Notes: generated by a model not told the origin, from the sequence alone. A stretch of 64,000 bases of DNA from JANSWY01 sp965243755 (GCA_965243755.1 CBDEVW010000001.1:248001-312000); one strand, 5' to 3'; positions 42,453-51,572 are shown, numbered from the stretch's first letter. Made by a program: numbers and translations.

Positions 42453-43021
42453 AAGACATATTGCTTGAAGTTGCACCTTATCTGACTGAAGAGGAACAGG
42501 AAGAATTTGCCAGGCTGGCGCAGAAAAAACATTACCGAAAAAAACAAAAAATTATCAGGGCTGGGGATTATTCTCCAAATGTATTTCTGGTAAAAGATGC
42601 TATGGTAAGGGGTTTTATCATCACAGAAGAGGGTGAGGAGAAAACGATCATTCTAAGGACACCCAAAACATTTGTTGGTTCTCCCGAAAACCTTTTCCAG
42701 GGAAAACCCGCCAGATTCAGCTTCGAACCGTTAGACGCCAGCGATGTTTATTTCCTCAACTTTAATAAAGTTCAGGCCTTAAGTGCCAGGTACCCGGGTG
42801 TAAACAGGCTCCTGATTGAAGTCTTTGCTGAAACAATACAAACATTACTCTGGAGAATAGAATCCCTGAGCTATAAACTTCCTGAAACCCGGTATGAGGA
42901 ACTGATCGAGGAGCGACCTCAGTTTTTTCAAATGGCCTATCACAAGCACATTGCCAACTTCTTAGGGGTATCCGCCACCTCATTGTCCAGAATTATTAAG
43001 CGTAAACTTGACAAAAGTTAG
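42449..43021 (+). CDS. Crp/Fnr family regulator
   Basis: A 190-residue protein with a cyclic-nucleotide-like sensor domain (HYRKKQKIIRAGDYSPNVFLVKDAMVRGF) and a long dimer helix, ending in a short helix-turn-helix (HKHIANFLGVSATSLSRIIKRKL). It matches the common Bacteroidota Crp-like type with a degenerate nucleotide pocket (no GE-x6-R motif), so it probably does not bind cAMP. The DNA-binding domain lacks the full wing, as is usual for this group. It begins within the DUF3592 gene stop (ATGA), and the fatty-acid-hydroxylase/CDGSH gene follows 65 bases later on the same strand. Confidence 0.88.
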   Translation: MKDILLEVAPYLTEEEQEEFARLAQKKHYRKKQKIIRAGDYSPNVFLVKDAMVRGFIITEEGEEKTIILRTPKTFVGSPENLFQGKPARFSFEPLDASDVYFLNFNKVQALSARYPGVNRLLIEVFAETIQTLLWRIESLSYKLPETRYEELIEERPQFFQMAYHKHIANFLGVSATSLSRIIKRKLDKS

Positions 43022-43086
43022 CATATGTAAATCATTCCAATTCATGGATTTGGGAACTTTGTATAAACGACCCAAAACATGAAATT

Positions 43087-44217
43087 ATGGAAAATTTATT
43101 AGCCATCCCGGATATTGAAGTCTATGTGGTCATTGGAATTCTAATGATCTTTAGCGCACTGGAAATCTTTGGAGGCCTCCTCAAAAACAGCCGCAGGTCA
43201 AAGCAAGACTGGCTGGTGGAAATTGCGTGCTTTTTGTCACTTGCGCTCCTTATAAAGCCTGGCATTATCTTCCTGGCACATCTGCTGGGCTTTGTCCTGA
43301 TACCAAAACTTCAGGGAGCCTTGTCTGTTAGCTTGTGGATTTCACTTCCTGTTTATCTTTTAATAGATGATTTGTTGCAATACTGGTACCACAGACTGGC
43401 TCATGAAAGTCCATGGCTCTGGAAATTTCACAGGGTACATCATACAGCTGAAGAAATGGGTTTGTTAGTATCATACAGAAATGCCGCCATGTATTTTGCG
43501 TTAATGCCCAATATCTGGTGGATTGGACTGGTACTCTACCTGGGAGGAGGACCTGCAGTGATTATTGGAATCATAATCAAACAACTGATAGTTATTGGTT
43601 CGCATAGCCCAACCAAGTGGGACAGGTTTCTGTATCAATATAAATTTCTGCATCCTGTGGCCTGGTTGGTAGAGCGACTGATAATAACACCGGCCACACA
43701 TTTCGCACACCATGGAAAGTCTAAAAAAGACGGCATCAGTGATCCCAATGGCAATTATGGCAACATGTTTTTCTTATGGGATCTGCTTTTTAACACTGCA
43801 ATCATTACGAGAAAGTACCCTACATCATTCGGCATCCCGGATGATCCCAAAGATTCGTGGGCATCTCAATGGTTATATCCATTGATAAAATCAAAAAATC
43901 CCAATAGTGAACTTTCAGTGCAATTTCAAAAGCAGGATCATAGTAGGCCAGCGCCAGTAGAAATGACTTTGGATGCCGGAAAGTATTTGTGGTGTAGATG
44001 TGGCAATTCCAAAAACCAACCCTTTTGTGATGGGTCGCACCAGGGAACAAAGTTCAAGCCCTTACTATTTGAACTCCATAAAAAAACCAAAATCAAACTG
44101 TGCCAATGTAAATTGTCACGTAAACCTCCATTTTGTGACATGACCCATTTAGATGAAGCGCTGGTGAAATCACTTCAGAAGGCAGGTTTAAAAAATGTTT
44201 CTCAACAGCACACTTAA
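43087..44217 (+). CDS. Sterol desaturase / fatty acid hydroxylase fused to two CDGSH iron-sulfur domains
   Basis: A 376-residue membrane di-iron enzyme. Residues 1-240 hold four to five helices with the three histidine boxes HRLAH (102-106), HRVHH (115-119) and HFAHH (205-209) of the fatty-acid-hydroxylase superfamily, which use O2 to hydroxylate or desaturate lipids. The C-terminus adds two CDGSH-type domains. Cys303, Cys305, Cys314 and His318 form the first 2Fe-2S site (ending FCDGSH). Cys339, Cys341, Cys350 and His354 form the second (ending FCDMTH), with identical spacing. The iron-sulfur tail could deliver electrons to the di-iron centre, replacing a separate cytochrome b5 or ferredoxin. 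The lipid substrate is unknown, and no sterol or hopanoid genes are adjacent. Confidence 0.92.
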   Translation: MENLLAIPDIEVYVVIGILMIFSALEIFGGLLKNSRRSKQDWLVEIACFLSLALLIKPGIIFLAHLLGFVLIPKLQGALSVSLWISLPVYLLIDDLLQYWYHRLAHESPWLWKFHRVHHTAEEMGLLVSYRNAAMYFALMPNIWWIGLVLYLGGGPAVIIGIIIKQLIVIGSHSPTKWDRFLYQYKFLHPVAWLVERLIITPATHFAHHGKSKKDGISDPNGNYGNMFFLWDLLFNTAIITRKYPTSFGIPDDPKDSWASQWLYPLIKSKNPNSELSVQFQKQDHSRPAPVEMTLDAGKYLWCRCGNSKNQPFCDGSHQGTKFKPLLFELHKKTKIKLCQCKLSRKPPFCDMTHLDEALVKSLQKAGLKNVSQQHT

Positions 44218-44292
44218 AGTATTGACCATTACTGTAAATGTGTTTTCATTGGTCAGCAATAAGTACTAGTTTGTGGGTAAACTAATAGACCC

Positions 44293-44853
44293 ATGAAATC
44301 ATTACTACTTTTTGCTCTAATCTTTGTTTCCTCCAACCTATTCGCTCAAATTCCATCGGCTGCTACTCAAATAGAACAAGCCACAATGGCGGTCCCCGAA
44401 GAAAGCCGTGCTGATGCTACTGTACTGGGATATTCCAGTGACGGGGAGTTGGTGACGCTTCGGAAAGGTACTAATCAATACATATGCCTGGCGGATGATC
44501 CCAACCAGGATGGGTTTAGTGTTGCCTCCTACCACAGGGACCTGGAAGAATTTATGGCAAGAGGCCGTGCGTTAAAGAAAGAAGGTAAATCCTTTCAGGA
44601 AATCTTTGACATTCGGGAGGAAGAGGTGAAATCGGGCAAACTAAAAATGCCGGATAAAGCCACCTTGGCAGTAATGACTGGCATATTTGATGACAATGGG
44701 AAGCCGACAAAAACCAAAATCAGATATGTGATTTACATTCCATATGCCACAGCGGAATCAACCGGATTGCCAGTTGCTCCCCAAACGGCAGGTGGTGCAT
44801 GGATCATGAACCCCGGAACACACCGAGCCCATATTATGGTTACACCTAATTAA
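44293..44853 (+). CDS. Secreted hypothetical protein
   Basis: A 186-residue protein with a signal peptide (cleavage near LFAQ-IPS). The mature sequence begins with ATQIEQATMAVPEESRADATVLGY and contains GELVTLRKGTNQYICLADDPNQDGFS, a helix (YHRDLEEFMARGRAL) and a C-terminal strand region IRYVIYIPYATAESTGLP ending in a short MVTPN tail. It contains a single Cys in a YICLADD segment. I do not recognise the family. Related proteins in Bacteroidota are annotated only as hypothetical. It is followed 15 bases later by the EamA permease gene, with which it may share a transcript. Confidence 0.7.
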   Translation: MKSLLLFALIFVSSNLFAQIPSAATQIEQATMAVPEESRADATVLGYSSDGELVTLRKGTNQYICLADDPNQDGFSVASYHRDLEEFMARGRALKKEGKSFQEIFDIREEEVKSGKLKMPDKATLAVMTGIFDDNGKPTKTKIRYVIYIPYATAESTGLPVAPQTAGGAWIMNPGTHRAHIMVTPN

Positions 44854-44867
44854 CCTATTATACTTAT

Positions 44868-45758
44868 TTGAGTTCGAAATCGCTACCTCTATTAGCATTA
44901 GCTTTTCTATGCATCCTATGGGGAACGGTATACCCCATCATCAAAATTGGGGTAGTGGATATTCCCCCTTTTCTTTACAATTGTTATCGGCAGTCAATCG
45001 CTGGAATATTGTTGATCGGTATTGGCATTGTTACCAGCAAAGGCAAATGGCCAGAAGGCAAAGAAATATATAAACAGATCTTCCCTGCCATTTTGATGAT
45101 CAGCATTGGCCAGGGTTTTGTGGGGTGGGCTTTGCTCTATATCCCTTCAGGACTTACTTCATTGATTATTTCAATTCTTCCAGTGTATGTCATCATCATT
45201 GAAATGGTCATTGTCGGAAAGTTTCAAATAAGGAGGCTTACCATATTAGGTGTAGCACTTGGGATCATTGGAATGGCATTGGTATTTCAGGAAAACCTCA
45301 CTGATTTACTGAACCCTAATTATCAAATTGGAATCCTTCTTACGTTGATTGCAGGATTTTGCTGGGCAGGAGCAAGTATTTACGTGCAACGAAATCCAGT
45401 GAAAATGAATAATTTTCATCGTACCGGATTTCAGCTGTTTATAGGAAGCATTGGATTGTTGATCTTGTCATATTTTCTGGGAGAATTTGATCAGGAACAT
45501 CACTTCACTTTCAATGCGGTATTCTCCTTGACTTATATGATCGTGCTGGGTTCAATCGTGGGGTTCATGGTCTACTTTTTCACCCTGTCCAAACTTAGTA
45601 TGATTCGTGTGTCCATTGTGACCTATGTCAACCCATTGGTAGCAGCGCTGGTGGCGTGGTGGTTTTTTAATGAAGAAATTACACTCATTTTAGTCATTGC
45701 ATTTGTAATTACCATGCTTGGCGTATACCTGATCAATAAAGGTCAAAAAGGGTTGTAG
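44868..45758 (+). CDS. EamA family (DMT superfamily) transporter
   Basis: A 296-residue membrane protein with ten predicted helices arranged as two EamA repeats. The first opens LLALAFLCILWGTVYPIIKIG and includes FVGWALLYIPSGLTSLIISILPVY. The second opens LLTLIAGFCWAGASIYVQR and ends in YVNPLVAALVAWWFFNEEI and ITMLGVYLINKG. This family exports amino acids, nucleosides or other small metabolites. The substrate is unknown. The start appears to be TTG at 44868, as no suitable ATG precedes the first helix. Its stop codon is one base from that of the convergent propeller kinase. Confidence 0.88.
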   Translation: MSSKSLPLLALAFLCILWGTVYPIIKIGVVDIPPFLYNCYRQSIAGILLIGIGIVTSKGKWPEGKEIYKQIFPAILMISIGQGFVGWALLYIPSGLTSLIISILPVYVIIIEMVIVGKFQIRRLTILGVALGIIGMALVFQENLTDLLNPNYQIGILLTLIAGFCWAGASIYVQRNPVKMNNFHRTGFQLFIGSIGLLILSYFLGEFDQEHHFTFNAVFSLTYMIVLGSIVGFMVYFFTLSKLSMIRVSIVTYVNPLVAALVAWWFFNEEITLILVIAFVITMLGVYLINKGQKGL

Positions 45759-45759
45759 A

Positions 45760-48700
45760 TCAGGAGGCAGTGGGCAGGGTAACAGTTACCGTAGTTCCCT
45801 TTCCGTTTTCTGATTGAAAAGACAGGTTTCCTCCCAACTCCTTGATAATGCTATAGGTGATAGAAAGCCCTAAACCTGTTCCTTCACCAGGATCTTTGGT
45901 AGTGTAGAAGGGTTGTGTGATTTTCGGAATATCCTCGGTTGGAATCCCTTTGCCAGTATCTGTAAATTTAATTTCCAGTTTATGGGAGTTTAAAGCTGAG
46001 GTAATTTTAATTGTGCCCCTGCCCTCAATCGCCTGAACTCCATTGGTAAGTATATTAAGAATGGCCTGGTGAAGTTTGCCATTATTACCCATAACGATTG
46101 GGTTTCCGTCAGCAAATTCCTTCTCTACTTCGATAGAGTGTTTCATTTTGTGATTCAGCATGGTCAGGCAATTGTCTATGATATGATGCACCTCACATTG
46201 CTCCTTAGTATCCTGACCCTGATGACTAAATTCATTGAGACTGGCGACAATTTTGGAAGCTCTGTTTACCCCTTCCTTAATGACATCCAGTAATTTCGGA
46301 ACATCCTCAATATCTGTAGGGTCATTCTTATCAAGAAATCTTTCCAGCCCCAATACTCCTCCCTGAATAAAATTTAATGGGTTATTGATTTCATGAGCAA
46401 CGCCTGCAGCGAGCACACCAAGAGACGCCATTTTCTCAGATTCCACCATCTGATCCTGAGCGTTGCTTAGGTTTTTTAGTGCCAGTGTCAATTCCTGTTT
46501 TTGTCGCTCCAGCTCGGCGGTACGCTTACCAACCATTTCTTCAAGTTTCTTATTTTGGGCCGTTAAAGTTCTGATCCTTACATAATACACTGCAATTCCA
46601 ATGGTAATAATAAGTAGCCCTAAGAGAAGTTTTGCCCATAAAGTTTGGTACCAGGTCGCCTTAATTTCAATATTGATAATCGCCGGTTCGAAGTACGTAC
46701 CATCAATGCCTGTTTGTAACTGAAAGGTATAATCACCTGGAGGCAAGTTGGTGTATAGGGCAGTTCTTTCGTTCACAGAGTACACCCAGTTTTCATCAAA
46801 CGGATCCAGTTTATAACGAAAAGATAGCTTCTCAATGTTCCTGAAACTAATCCCGGTAAAATCTATGCTTAATCTGTCAGCTCCCGGCGGTACAATAGTG
46901 TTCTTTTTGACTGGGATTGCGCGATTATCTACGTAGATGCTTTCTATCACTGCTTTGGCGGTACTCTTCGTACTTGTAACATCATCGGGATCGAGTCTCA
47001 CAACTCCTCCCTGAGTGGGTACCCAAAGCTCTCCATTGCCATCTACATAGGTGAATACTGCACCCAGACAATGGTTGTTTTTCATCCCATGAGTTCTGTC
47101 AAATTGCTGTACATTAACCTTTTCATTGGGTTGATCAATAAGTCTCTCCAACTCGGCCAGAGAGGCTTTCAAAATGGCTTTCTCACTAGGCATCCAAATG
47201 TTGCCATCTTCGTCCGGGATTATGTCATAGATGATATCTGAAGGCATTCCCCGTTCAATGTTAAACACGGCAACTTTTTCTTCAGAGTATGCTGTTAAAC
47301 CGTCATTGGAAGCAATCCATAAATATTTCTCGGTAGGGTAGGTTGAAAAGGAGAAGTTGGAAGGCAAACCATCTTCGATCGTGATTGTTTTCAGCACCTT
47401 CATGTCCTCTACAATGTTGAGACCGCTGATGGTCCCAATGACAAATTGGTTCTTATGGTTCTGCTCAATGGAAAGGATGTAGTCTGAGGTTAGCCCGTTG
47501 GCAGAGGATAACACCTCCCAGTCATCGAGGGAATTGAATCTGAACAATCCGGCATTTTTTGTACCTATCCAAATGGTTCCTTCATGATCCTCATATGCAA
47601 GCCTGGCAAAATTGTCCGGAAAACCAGTATCGATATTATAAATTCTACTATTGGCACCATCCAGTAATATCAAACCTCCGTAAGTACTTGCCCATATTCT
47701 GCCTTTACTATCTGTAAATAAATGCTTAAGTCTTGCACTGGGCAATGGGATAGATGAGGTATAGTCAGAAATGATCCCATCTTTCAGCAAATTTAGTTTT
47801 CCACTCTCATTGCCAAGCAAGTAAACACCTTTTTCAATTTCGGTAACACTTACTATGATATCCGATTGCAATCCGTCATTCTTGGTATAGCTGATCAATG
47901 ACCCATCAGAAAGGAAGAAAAATCCTTTTCGGTAAGTACCTCCCCAGAGATTGCCCTCCATATCAATTCTGATATCTCTGATGATATTATTGGGTAACCC
48001 ATGAAATTCTGTCAGAGAATCAAGGGACTGGCTTTCCCAGTTGTATCTGTAAAGCCCCTGCATGGTTCCTGCCCAAAGCACATTGCCGGTCCCTTCATTT
48101 AAGGCTCTAACCGGGATATTGGTCAGAAAGTTCTGCTTCTGTAATTGATCGTTCTTATAGGTGTAGATCCCTTTTCCTGTCCCAATGATCAAACCATTGG
48201 TCGCTTGAAAAATCACATTTACGCCATTGACATCCTGCGGAAATGGAATGGACACGAACTTTTCATCCTTAAATAAGATAAACTGAGAATCATCAGTTCC
48301 CAGGTATATTTCTCCATTATCGCCCTCTTCCAACGTCAGAACTGTGCTGCTTCCTCTGCTAAATTGCCTGGTGTAATCTATTAAAGAGTCATTGGTATAT
48401 TTGAATAAATGATTGGACTTACTGCTGAACCAAAGATCACCCGATCTGGTCATGAGCATGTTTTCAATGCTATATTCTCTGGTAGGTTGTAAACTCTCAG
48501 GATTGTGTATAATGCCATTTTCCATCACACAGATGCCATGCAATGTCCCGATCCATAATCGTCCTTCCTGGTCCTTCGCAAATGCCAGTGTGTTTGATGA
48601 GGGTAATTCGCTATTAGTTGATGTAAAAATGGTAAAATCACGACCATCAAATCGGTGTAATCCTGTATAGGTTCCAATCCATATGTACCCGTCATCTGTT

Positions 48701-48918
48701 TGGATCAATTTATTGGTAGATTCAGAGGACAGACCGTCTGTTGCATCCCAATAATTTAAAATGTACTGACTTGGGCGTTTTGAAGGATCCAGTCCTTTTA
48801 TTTGGGCATACAGTGGAACAACAGAAAATATCAGTAGCATAGAGACTGTCAGATAAGTTATTCCCAATGTAAAATTCAGCCGACGAAGGAGTGTAATGGC
48901 TGGTAAAAAAAATCCCAT
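45760..48918 (-). CDS. Two-component regulator propeller sensor histidine kinase (no receiver)
   Basis: A 1052-residue kinase with the same design as the one at 38079. An N-terminal membrane/signal segment leads to about 14 Reg_prop repeats (GYIWIGTYTGLHRFDGRDFT and similar), then a Y_Y_Y domain (FRYKLDPFDENWVYSVNERTALY; split here for display), a membrane helix near 770-790, a coiled coil, and the core GVAHEINNPLNFIQGG with His842, then LTNGVQAIEGRG, DTGKGIP and GEGTGLGLSITYSII. It ends after the ATPase domain with no receiver or DNA-binding domain. The N-terminus has a short extra stretch before the hydrophobic core. No response regulator is adjacent. Its H-box and ATPase are closely similar to those of the kinase at 5335. 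Confidence 0.95.
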   Translation of the reverse strand: MGFFLPAITLLRRLNFTLGITYLTVSMLLIFSVVPLYAQIKGLDPSKRPSQYILNYWDATDGLSSESTNKLIQTDDGYIWIGTYTGLHRFDGRDFTIFTSTNSELPSSNTLAFAKDQEGRLWIGTLHGICVMENGIIHNPESLQPTREYSIENMLMTRSGDLWFSSKSNHLFKYTNDSLIDYTRQFSRGSSTVLTLEEGDNGEIYLGTDDSQFILFKDEKFVSIPFPQDVNGVNVIFQATNGLIIGTGKGIYTYKNDQLQKQNFLTNIPVRALNEGTGNVLWAGTMQGLYRYNWESQSLDSLTEFHGLPNNIIRDIRIDMEGNLWGGTYRKGFFFLSDGSLISYTKNDGLQSDIIVSVTEIEKGVYLLGNESGKLNLLKDGIISDYTSSIPLPSARLKHLFTDSKGRIWASTYGGLILLDGANSRIYNIDTGFPDNFARLAYEDHEGTIWIGTKNAGLFRFNSLDDWEVLSSANGLTSDYILSIEQNHKNQFVIGTISGLNIVEDMKVLKTITIEDGLPSNFSFSTYPTEKYLWIASNDGLTAYSEEKVAVFNIERGMPSDIIYDIIPDEDGNIWMPSEKAILKASLAELERLIDQPNEKVNVQQFDRTHGMKNNHCLGAVFTYVDGNGELWVPTQGGVVRLDPDDVTSTKSTAKAVIESIYVDNRAIPVKKNTIVPPGADRLSIDFTGISFRNIEKLSFRYKLDPFDENWVYSVNERTALYTNLPPGDYTFQLQTGIDGTYFEPAIINIEIKATWYQTLWAKLLLGLLIITIGIAVYYVRIRTLTAQNKKLEEMVGKRTAELERQKQELTLALKNLSNAQDQMVESEKMASLGVLAAGVAHEINNPLNFIQGGVLGLERFLDKNDPTDIEDVPKLLDVIKEGVNRASKIVASLNEFSHQGQDTKEQCEVHHIIDNCLTMLNHKMKHSIEVEKEFADGNPIVMGNNGKLHQAILNILTNGVQAIEGRGTIKITSALNSHKLEIKFTDTGKGIPTEDIPKITQPFYTTKDPGEGTGLGLSITYSIIKELGGNLSFQSENGKGTTVTVTLPTAS

Positions 48919-49068
48919 AGAATTGGTGTCTTCTTACTAATTTAATCAAAGCCACCAAAAATTGTTTGTTCTAGTGTTTAATTTTCGGAAGTCTTTGAAG
49001 TCTATTACGAAATCAGAAATAGAAACCCGGTTACTCAAATTTTTGTTTGGTCATGAAAAATGAAACCC

Positions 49069-49590
49069 CTAATTAGATCGCAAAGGCACTCCCACTGTAG
49101 TAAATGCAAACCCATAGTTTCCTCCATAAGCATGGATCATTACTGCTTCGAAAATTGGGTCATTAGCGTTTTGATTGGCCTTCCAGTTGAATATAAAATT
49201 AGCACCAGTTCCCCCCTCTTCATCAATTCTTGGAATTACGATTTCTATGGTCTCCATGGGAGCAATATAAATGGGTTGACTGGTGTATTTTCTAATCGCC
49301 ATACCCTCTGTATTGTAATAATCTGCAGCGGTAATGTATACCGTATCGGAAAGGTTTGGATTTTTGAGACTAACTGTGGCAGTGAGTAACAAAGTCCTTT
49401 CTTCGCTCAGGCTATAAATATCTGAATAGACCGACAAATAGGTACTTCCAGATTTTAACGAATCTGCATTAAGTGAAGTCAAAGTCCTTTCGGACCAATT
49501 GAGTTTTTTAAGTGTCCCGGGCTTCTCTTTTGTATCGCTACAGGAGATTAGCACTACTAGTGATAATATAAGGATTATTCCGTGTTTCAT
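49069..49590 (-). CDS. DUF3124 lipoprotein
   Basis: A 173-residue lipoprotein with lipobox VLISCS. The mature part matches DUF3124: YLSVYSDIYSLSEERTLLLTATVSLKNPNLSD, then VYITAADYYNTEGMAIRKY, PIYIAPMETIEIVIPRIDEEGGTGANFIF and a C-terminal VMIHAYGGNYGFAFTTVGVPL. The domain has an immunoglobulin-like or cupredoxin-like beta look and no known function, and it occurs in Bacteroidota and cyanobacteria. It is the last gene of the quinone-oxidoreductase / kinase / reductase-like / UBP-finger run, 33 bases after the UBP gene, so it may be the periplasmic component of that system. Confidence 0.85.
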   Translation of the reverse strand: MKHGIILILSLVVLISCSDTKEKPGTLKKLNWSERTLTSLNADSLKSGSTYLSVYSDIYSLSEERTLLLTATVSLKNPNLSDTVYITAADYYNTEGMAIRKYTSQPIYIAPMETIEIVIPRIDEEGGTGANFIFNWKANQNANDPIFEAVMIHAYGGNYGFAFTTVGVPLRSN

Positions 49591-49623
49591 TCAAGTTGAA
49601 GTAATTTGTAAATCAAGTTTAAC

Positions 49624-49899
49624 CTATCTCCTTAACATTTTAATTTCTTCATGCTCATAACAATAAGCCCAATGTTCTCCTGGTTCCGCAGATATTGCTA
49701 CCGGATGGTTATGAGATTTGGCATGTTTTGATGCATGTTTGTTAGGGCTGGAATCACAGCAAAGTGTTACGCCGCACGACTGACAGGTTCTCAAATGCAA
49801 CCAGCGACCTCCCGTTTTGGCACATTCCTCACATTCATATCCGCGGGGATCAAGTTTCACAAAAGTCTCCAGGTGTTCACAATTCTTTTCTTTTAACAT
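49624..49899 (-). CDS. UBP-type zinc finger protein
   Basis: A 91-residue stand-alone zf-UBP domain. Probable zinc ligands are Cys7, His9, Cys23, Cys26, Cys39, Cys42, Cys47, His55, His59, His65 and Cys80, in the order of the two- to three-zinc cross-brace seen in ubiquitin-specific proteases (CEHL, CEECAKTG, CQSCGVTLCC, HASKHAKSHNH). In eukaryotes the domain binds the C-terminus of free ubiquitin; bacteria have no ubiquitin, and bacterial copies are small, soluble and of unknown role. Such genes commonly sit beside the receiver/thioredoxin-reductase-like fusion, as here (11 bases away). It may bind the C-terminus of another protein. Confidence 0.9.
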   Translation of the reverse strand: MLKEKNCEHLETFVKLDPRGYECEECAKTGGRWLHLRTCQSCGVTLCCDSSPNKHASKHAKSHNHPVAISAEPGEHWAYCYEHEEIKMLRR

Positions 49900-49910
49900 T
49901 GATATTCAAA

Positions 49911-51572
49911 TTAATTAGAAGCCAGATATTCATGCACAAATTTAATGGCCATAGAGCCCTCTCCCACCGCTGATGCGACCCTGTTCATCGCACCGGAACG
50001 AACGTCCCCCGCTGCAAATATTCCCGGACTGCAGGTTTCCAGCAGGTAAGGTTCTCTTTCCAGTTGCCAGATCTTTTTGAAGTTGTCGTATCTTGACAAC
50101 CCTGCTCCTGTTTCAAGGAATCCTTTCGCATCCTTAATCACCTCAATATTGAGCCACTCAGTTTTGGGTCTTGCGCCTATGAATATAAAGAGCGCTCCTG
50201 CCTCAACCACTTTCTCTTCATTTTTCTCATTATTCCTGATCACGATTTGTTGCAACCTATCCTCTCCAATGGCCTCCATTACCTCGGTATGCCCCAAAAC
50301 ATGAATATTTTCAGTGTGACCGATTTGATCAATCAGGTAATGCGACATGGAAGAAGACAAATCAGGTTTACGAATGATAATGTGTACATTTCTGGCGAAT
50401 TTACTCAAATACATGGCCGCCTGTCCAGCAGAATTTCCTCCTCCTACAATATACACTTCCTGATCTTTGACTGCATGTGCCTCGGTGGTAGCGGCTCCAT
50501 AGTAAATACCCGCCCCGGTAAAATTATCAATACCCTTTGCCGGATGCTTCCTGTAATCTACTCCGGTAGTTACTATTACACTTTTGGCATTGATCTTATT
50601 ACCATCGCCCAACTCTAATATCTTATAGTTATCCTTAAATGAAATACTGGTCACCTGCTGTGGAGACAAAAATTCAATCCCAAACCTGGTAGCCTGACTT
50701 ATCGCCCTTCTCGACAACTCTGCACCGCTCAGACCTTTAGGAAAGCCAAGGTAATTCTCTATCCGGGAACTTGTACCTGCCTGCCCACCAGGAGCTCTTT
50801 TTTCAATCAGGATAGTATTGAGCCCTTCAGAACCACCATATACCGCAGCAGCCAATCCAGCAGGGCCGGCCCCAATGATTGCTACGTCGTACATGGTCTG
50901 GGAAGCCTGAGATTTCATTCCAGCTTTATCGCCAATCGATTGTAACGGAGGGTCCGACAAATAACTGCCATCCTGAAAAAAAACTGCCGGAAGAATTTTT
51001 TGATTTATTTCGTTGATCGATAGCAATTCCTTTCCTTTTTCACTGGTTTCAATATCCAAAAACTGATAAGGTATTAAGTTACCTGACAAAAAATCTTTGA
51101 TGGCATGGGATTTTGGAGACCATTGGTAGCCAACAATTCTAATGCCTTCAAACTCCGGGATGTATCCACTTCGCCACTCGTCCAATTGATCATTTAGAAT
51201 GGGATATAACTTTTCTTCGGGCGGATCCCAGGGTTTCATCAGATAATAATCGAGCTGAACGTCATTAATCGCTTTTATAGCAGCCTCAGTATCCGAGTAA
51301 GCCGTCAGCAACACCCTTTTGGCTTCAGGGTAATATGTTTTTGCTTTTTCCAGGAACTCCACACCAAGCATCTCAGGCATCCTTTGATCACTAAGAAAAA
51401 GTGCGATCACTTCTCCTTTCTTTTTCAGGTCCACCAGTGCGTCCAGTGCTTCATTGGCTGATTGAGTGGCGAGAACTCTATATTCCTTGCGATACATAGA
51501 TTTCACATCTCTCGTCACGGCCTTCAATACTGAGGGATCGTCATCTAACAAAAATATTATCGGTTTCTTCAT
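49911..51572 (-). CDS. Receiver domain fused to a thioredoxin-reductase-like FAD oxidoreductase
   Basis: A 553-residue cytoplasmic fusion. Residues 1-125 are a receiver (IIFLLDDDPSVLKAV, phospho-acceptor Asp62 in FLSDQRMPEM, Lys in LMKPWD). Residues 140-210 look like a glutaredoxin fold, with SPKS at 152-155 where the active CxxC would be. From about 230 a thioredoxin-reductase-like FAD/NADPH module follows (DVAIIGAGPAGLAAAVYG, ENYLGFPKGLSG, VYIVGGGNSAGQAA, IFAAGDVRSGA). The usual CATC disulfide is replaced by YYGAATT around 357-363. It therefore keeps both nucleotide sites but no redox-active cysteines. The ATG at 51572 is preferred because an upstream extension would overlap the kinase gene. 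It is presumably controlled by the cyclic-nucleotide-domain kinase 25 bases upstream. Confidence 0.9.
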   Translation of the reverse strand: MKKPIIFLLDDDPSVLKAVTRDVKSMYRKEYRVLATQSANEALDALVDLKKKGEVIALFLSDQRMPEMLGVEFLEKAKTYYPEAKRVLLTAYSDTEAAIKAINDVQLDYYLMKPWDPPEEKLYPILNDQLDEWRSGYIPEFEGIRIVGYQWSPKSHAIKDFLSGNLIPYQFLDIETSEKGKELLSINEINQKILPAVFFQDGSYLSDPPLQSIGDKAGMKSQASQTMYDVAIIGAGPAGLAAAVYGGSEGLNTILIEKRAPGGQAGTSSRIENYLGFPKGLSGAELSRRAISQATRFGIEFLSPQQVTSISFKDNYKILELGDGNKINAKSVIVTTGVDYRKHPAKGIDNFTGAGIYYGAATTEAHAVKDQEVYIVGGGNSAGQAAMYLSKFARNVHIIIRKPDLSSSMSHYLIDQIGHTENIHVLGHTEVMEAIGEDRLQQIVIRNNEKNEEKVVEAGALFIFIGARPKTEWLNIEVIKDAKGFLETGAGLSRYDNFKKIWQLEREPYLLETCSPGIFAAGDVRSGAMNRVASAVGEGSMAIKFVHEYLASN

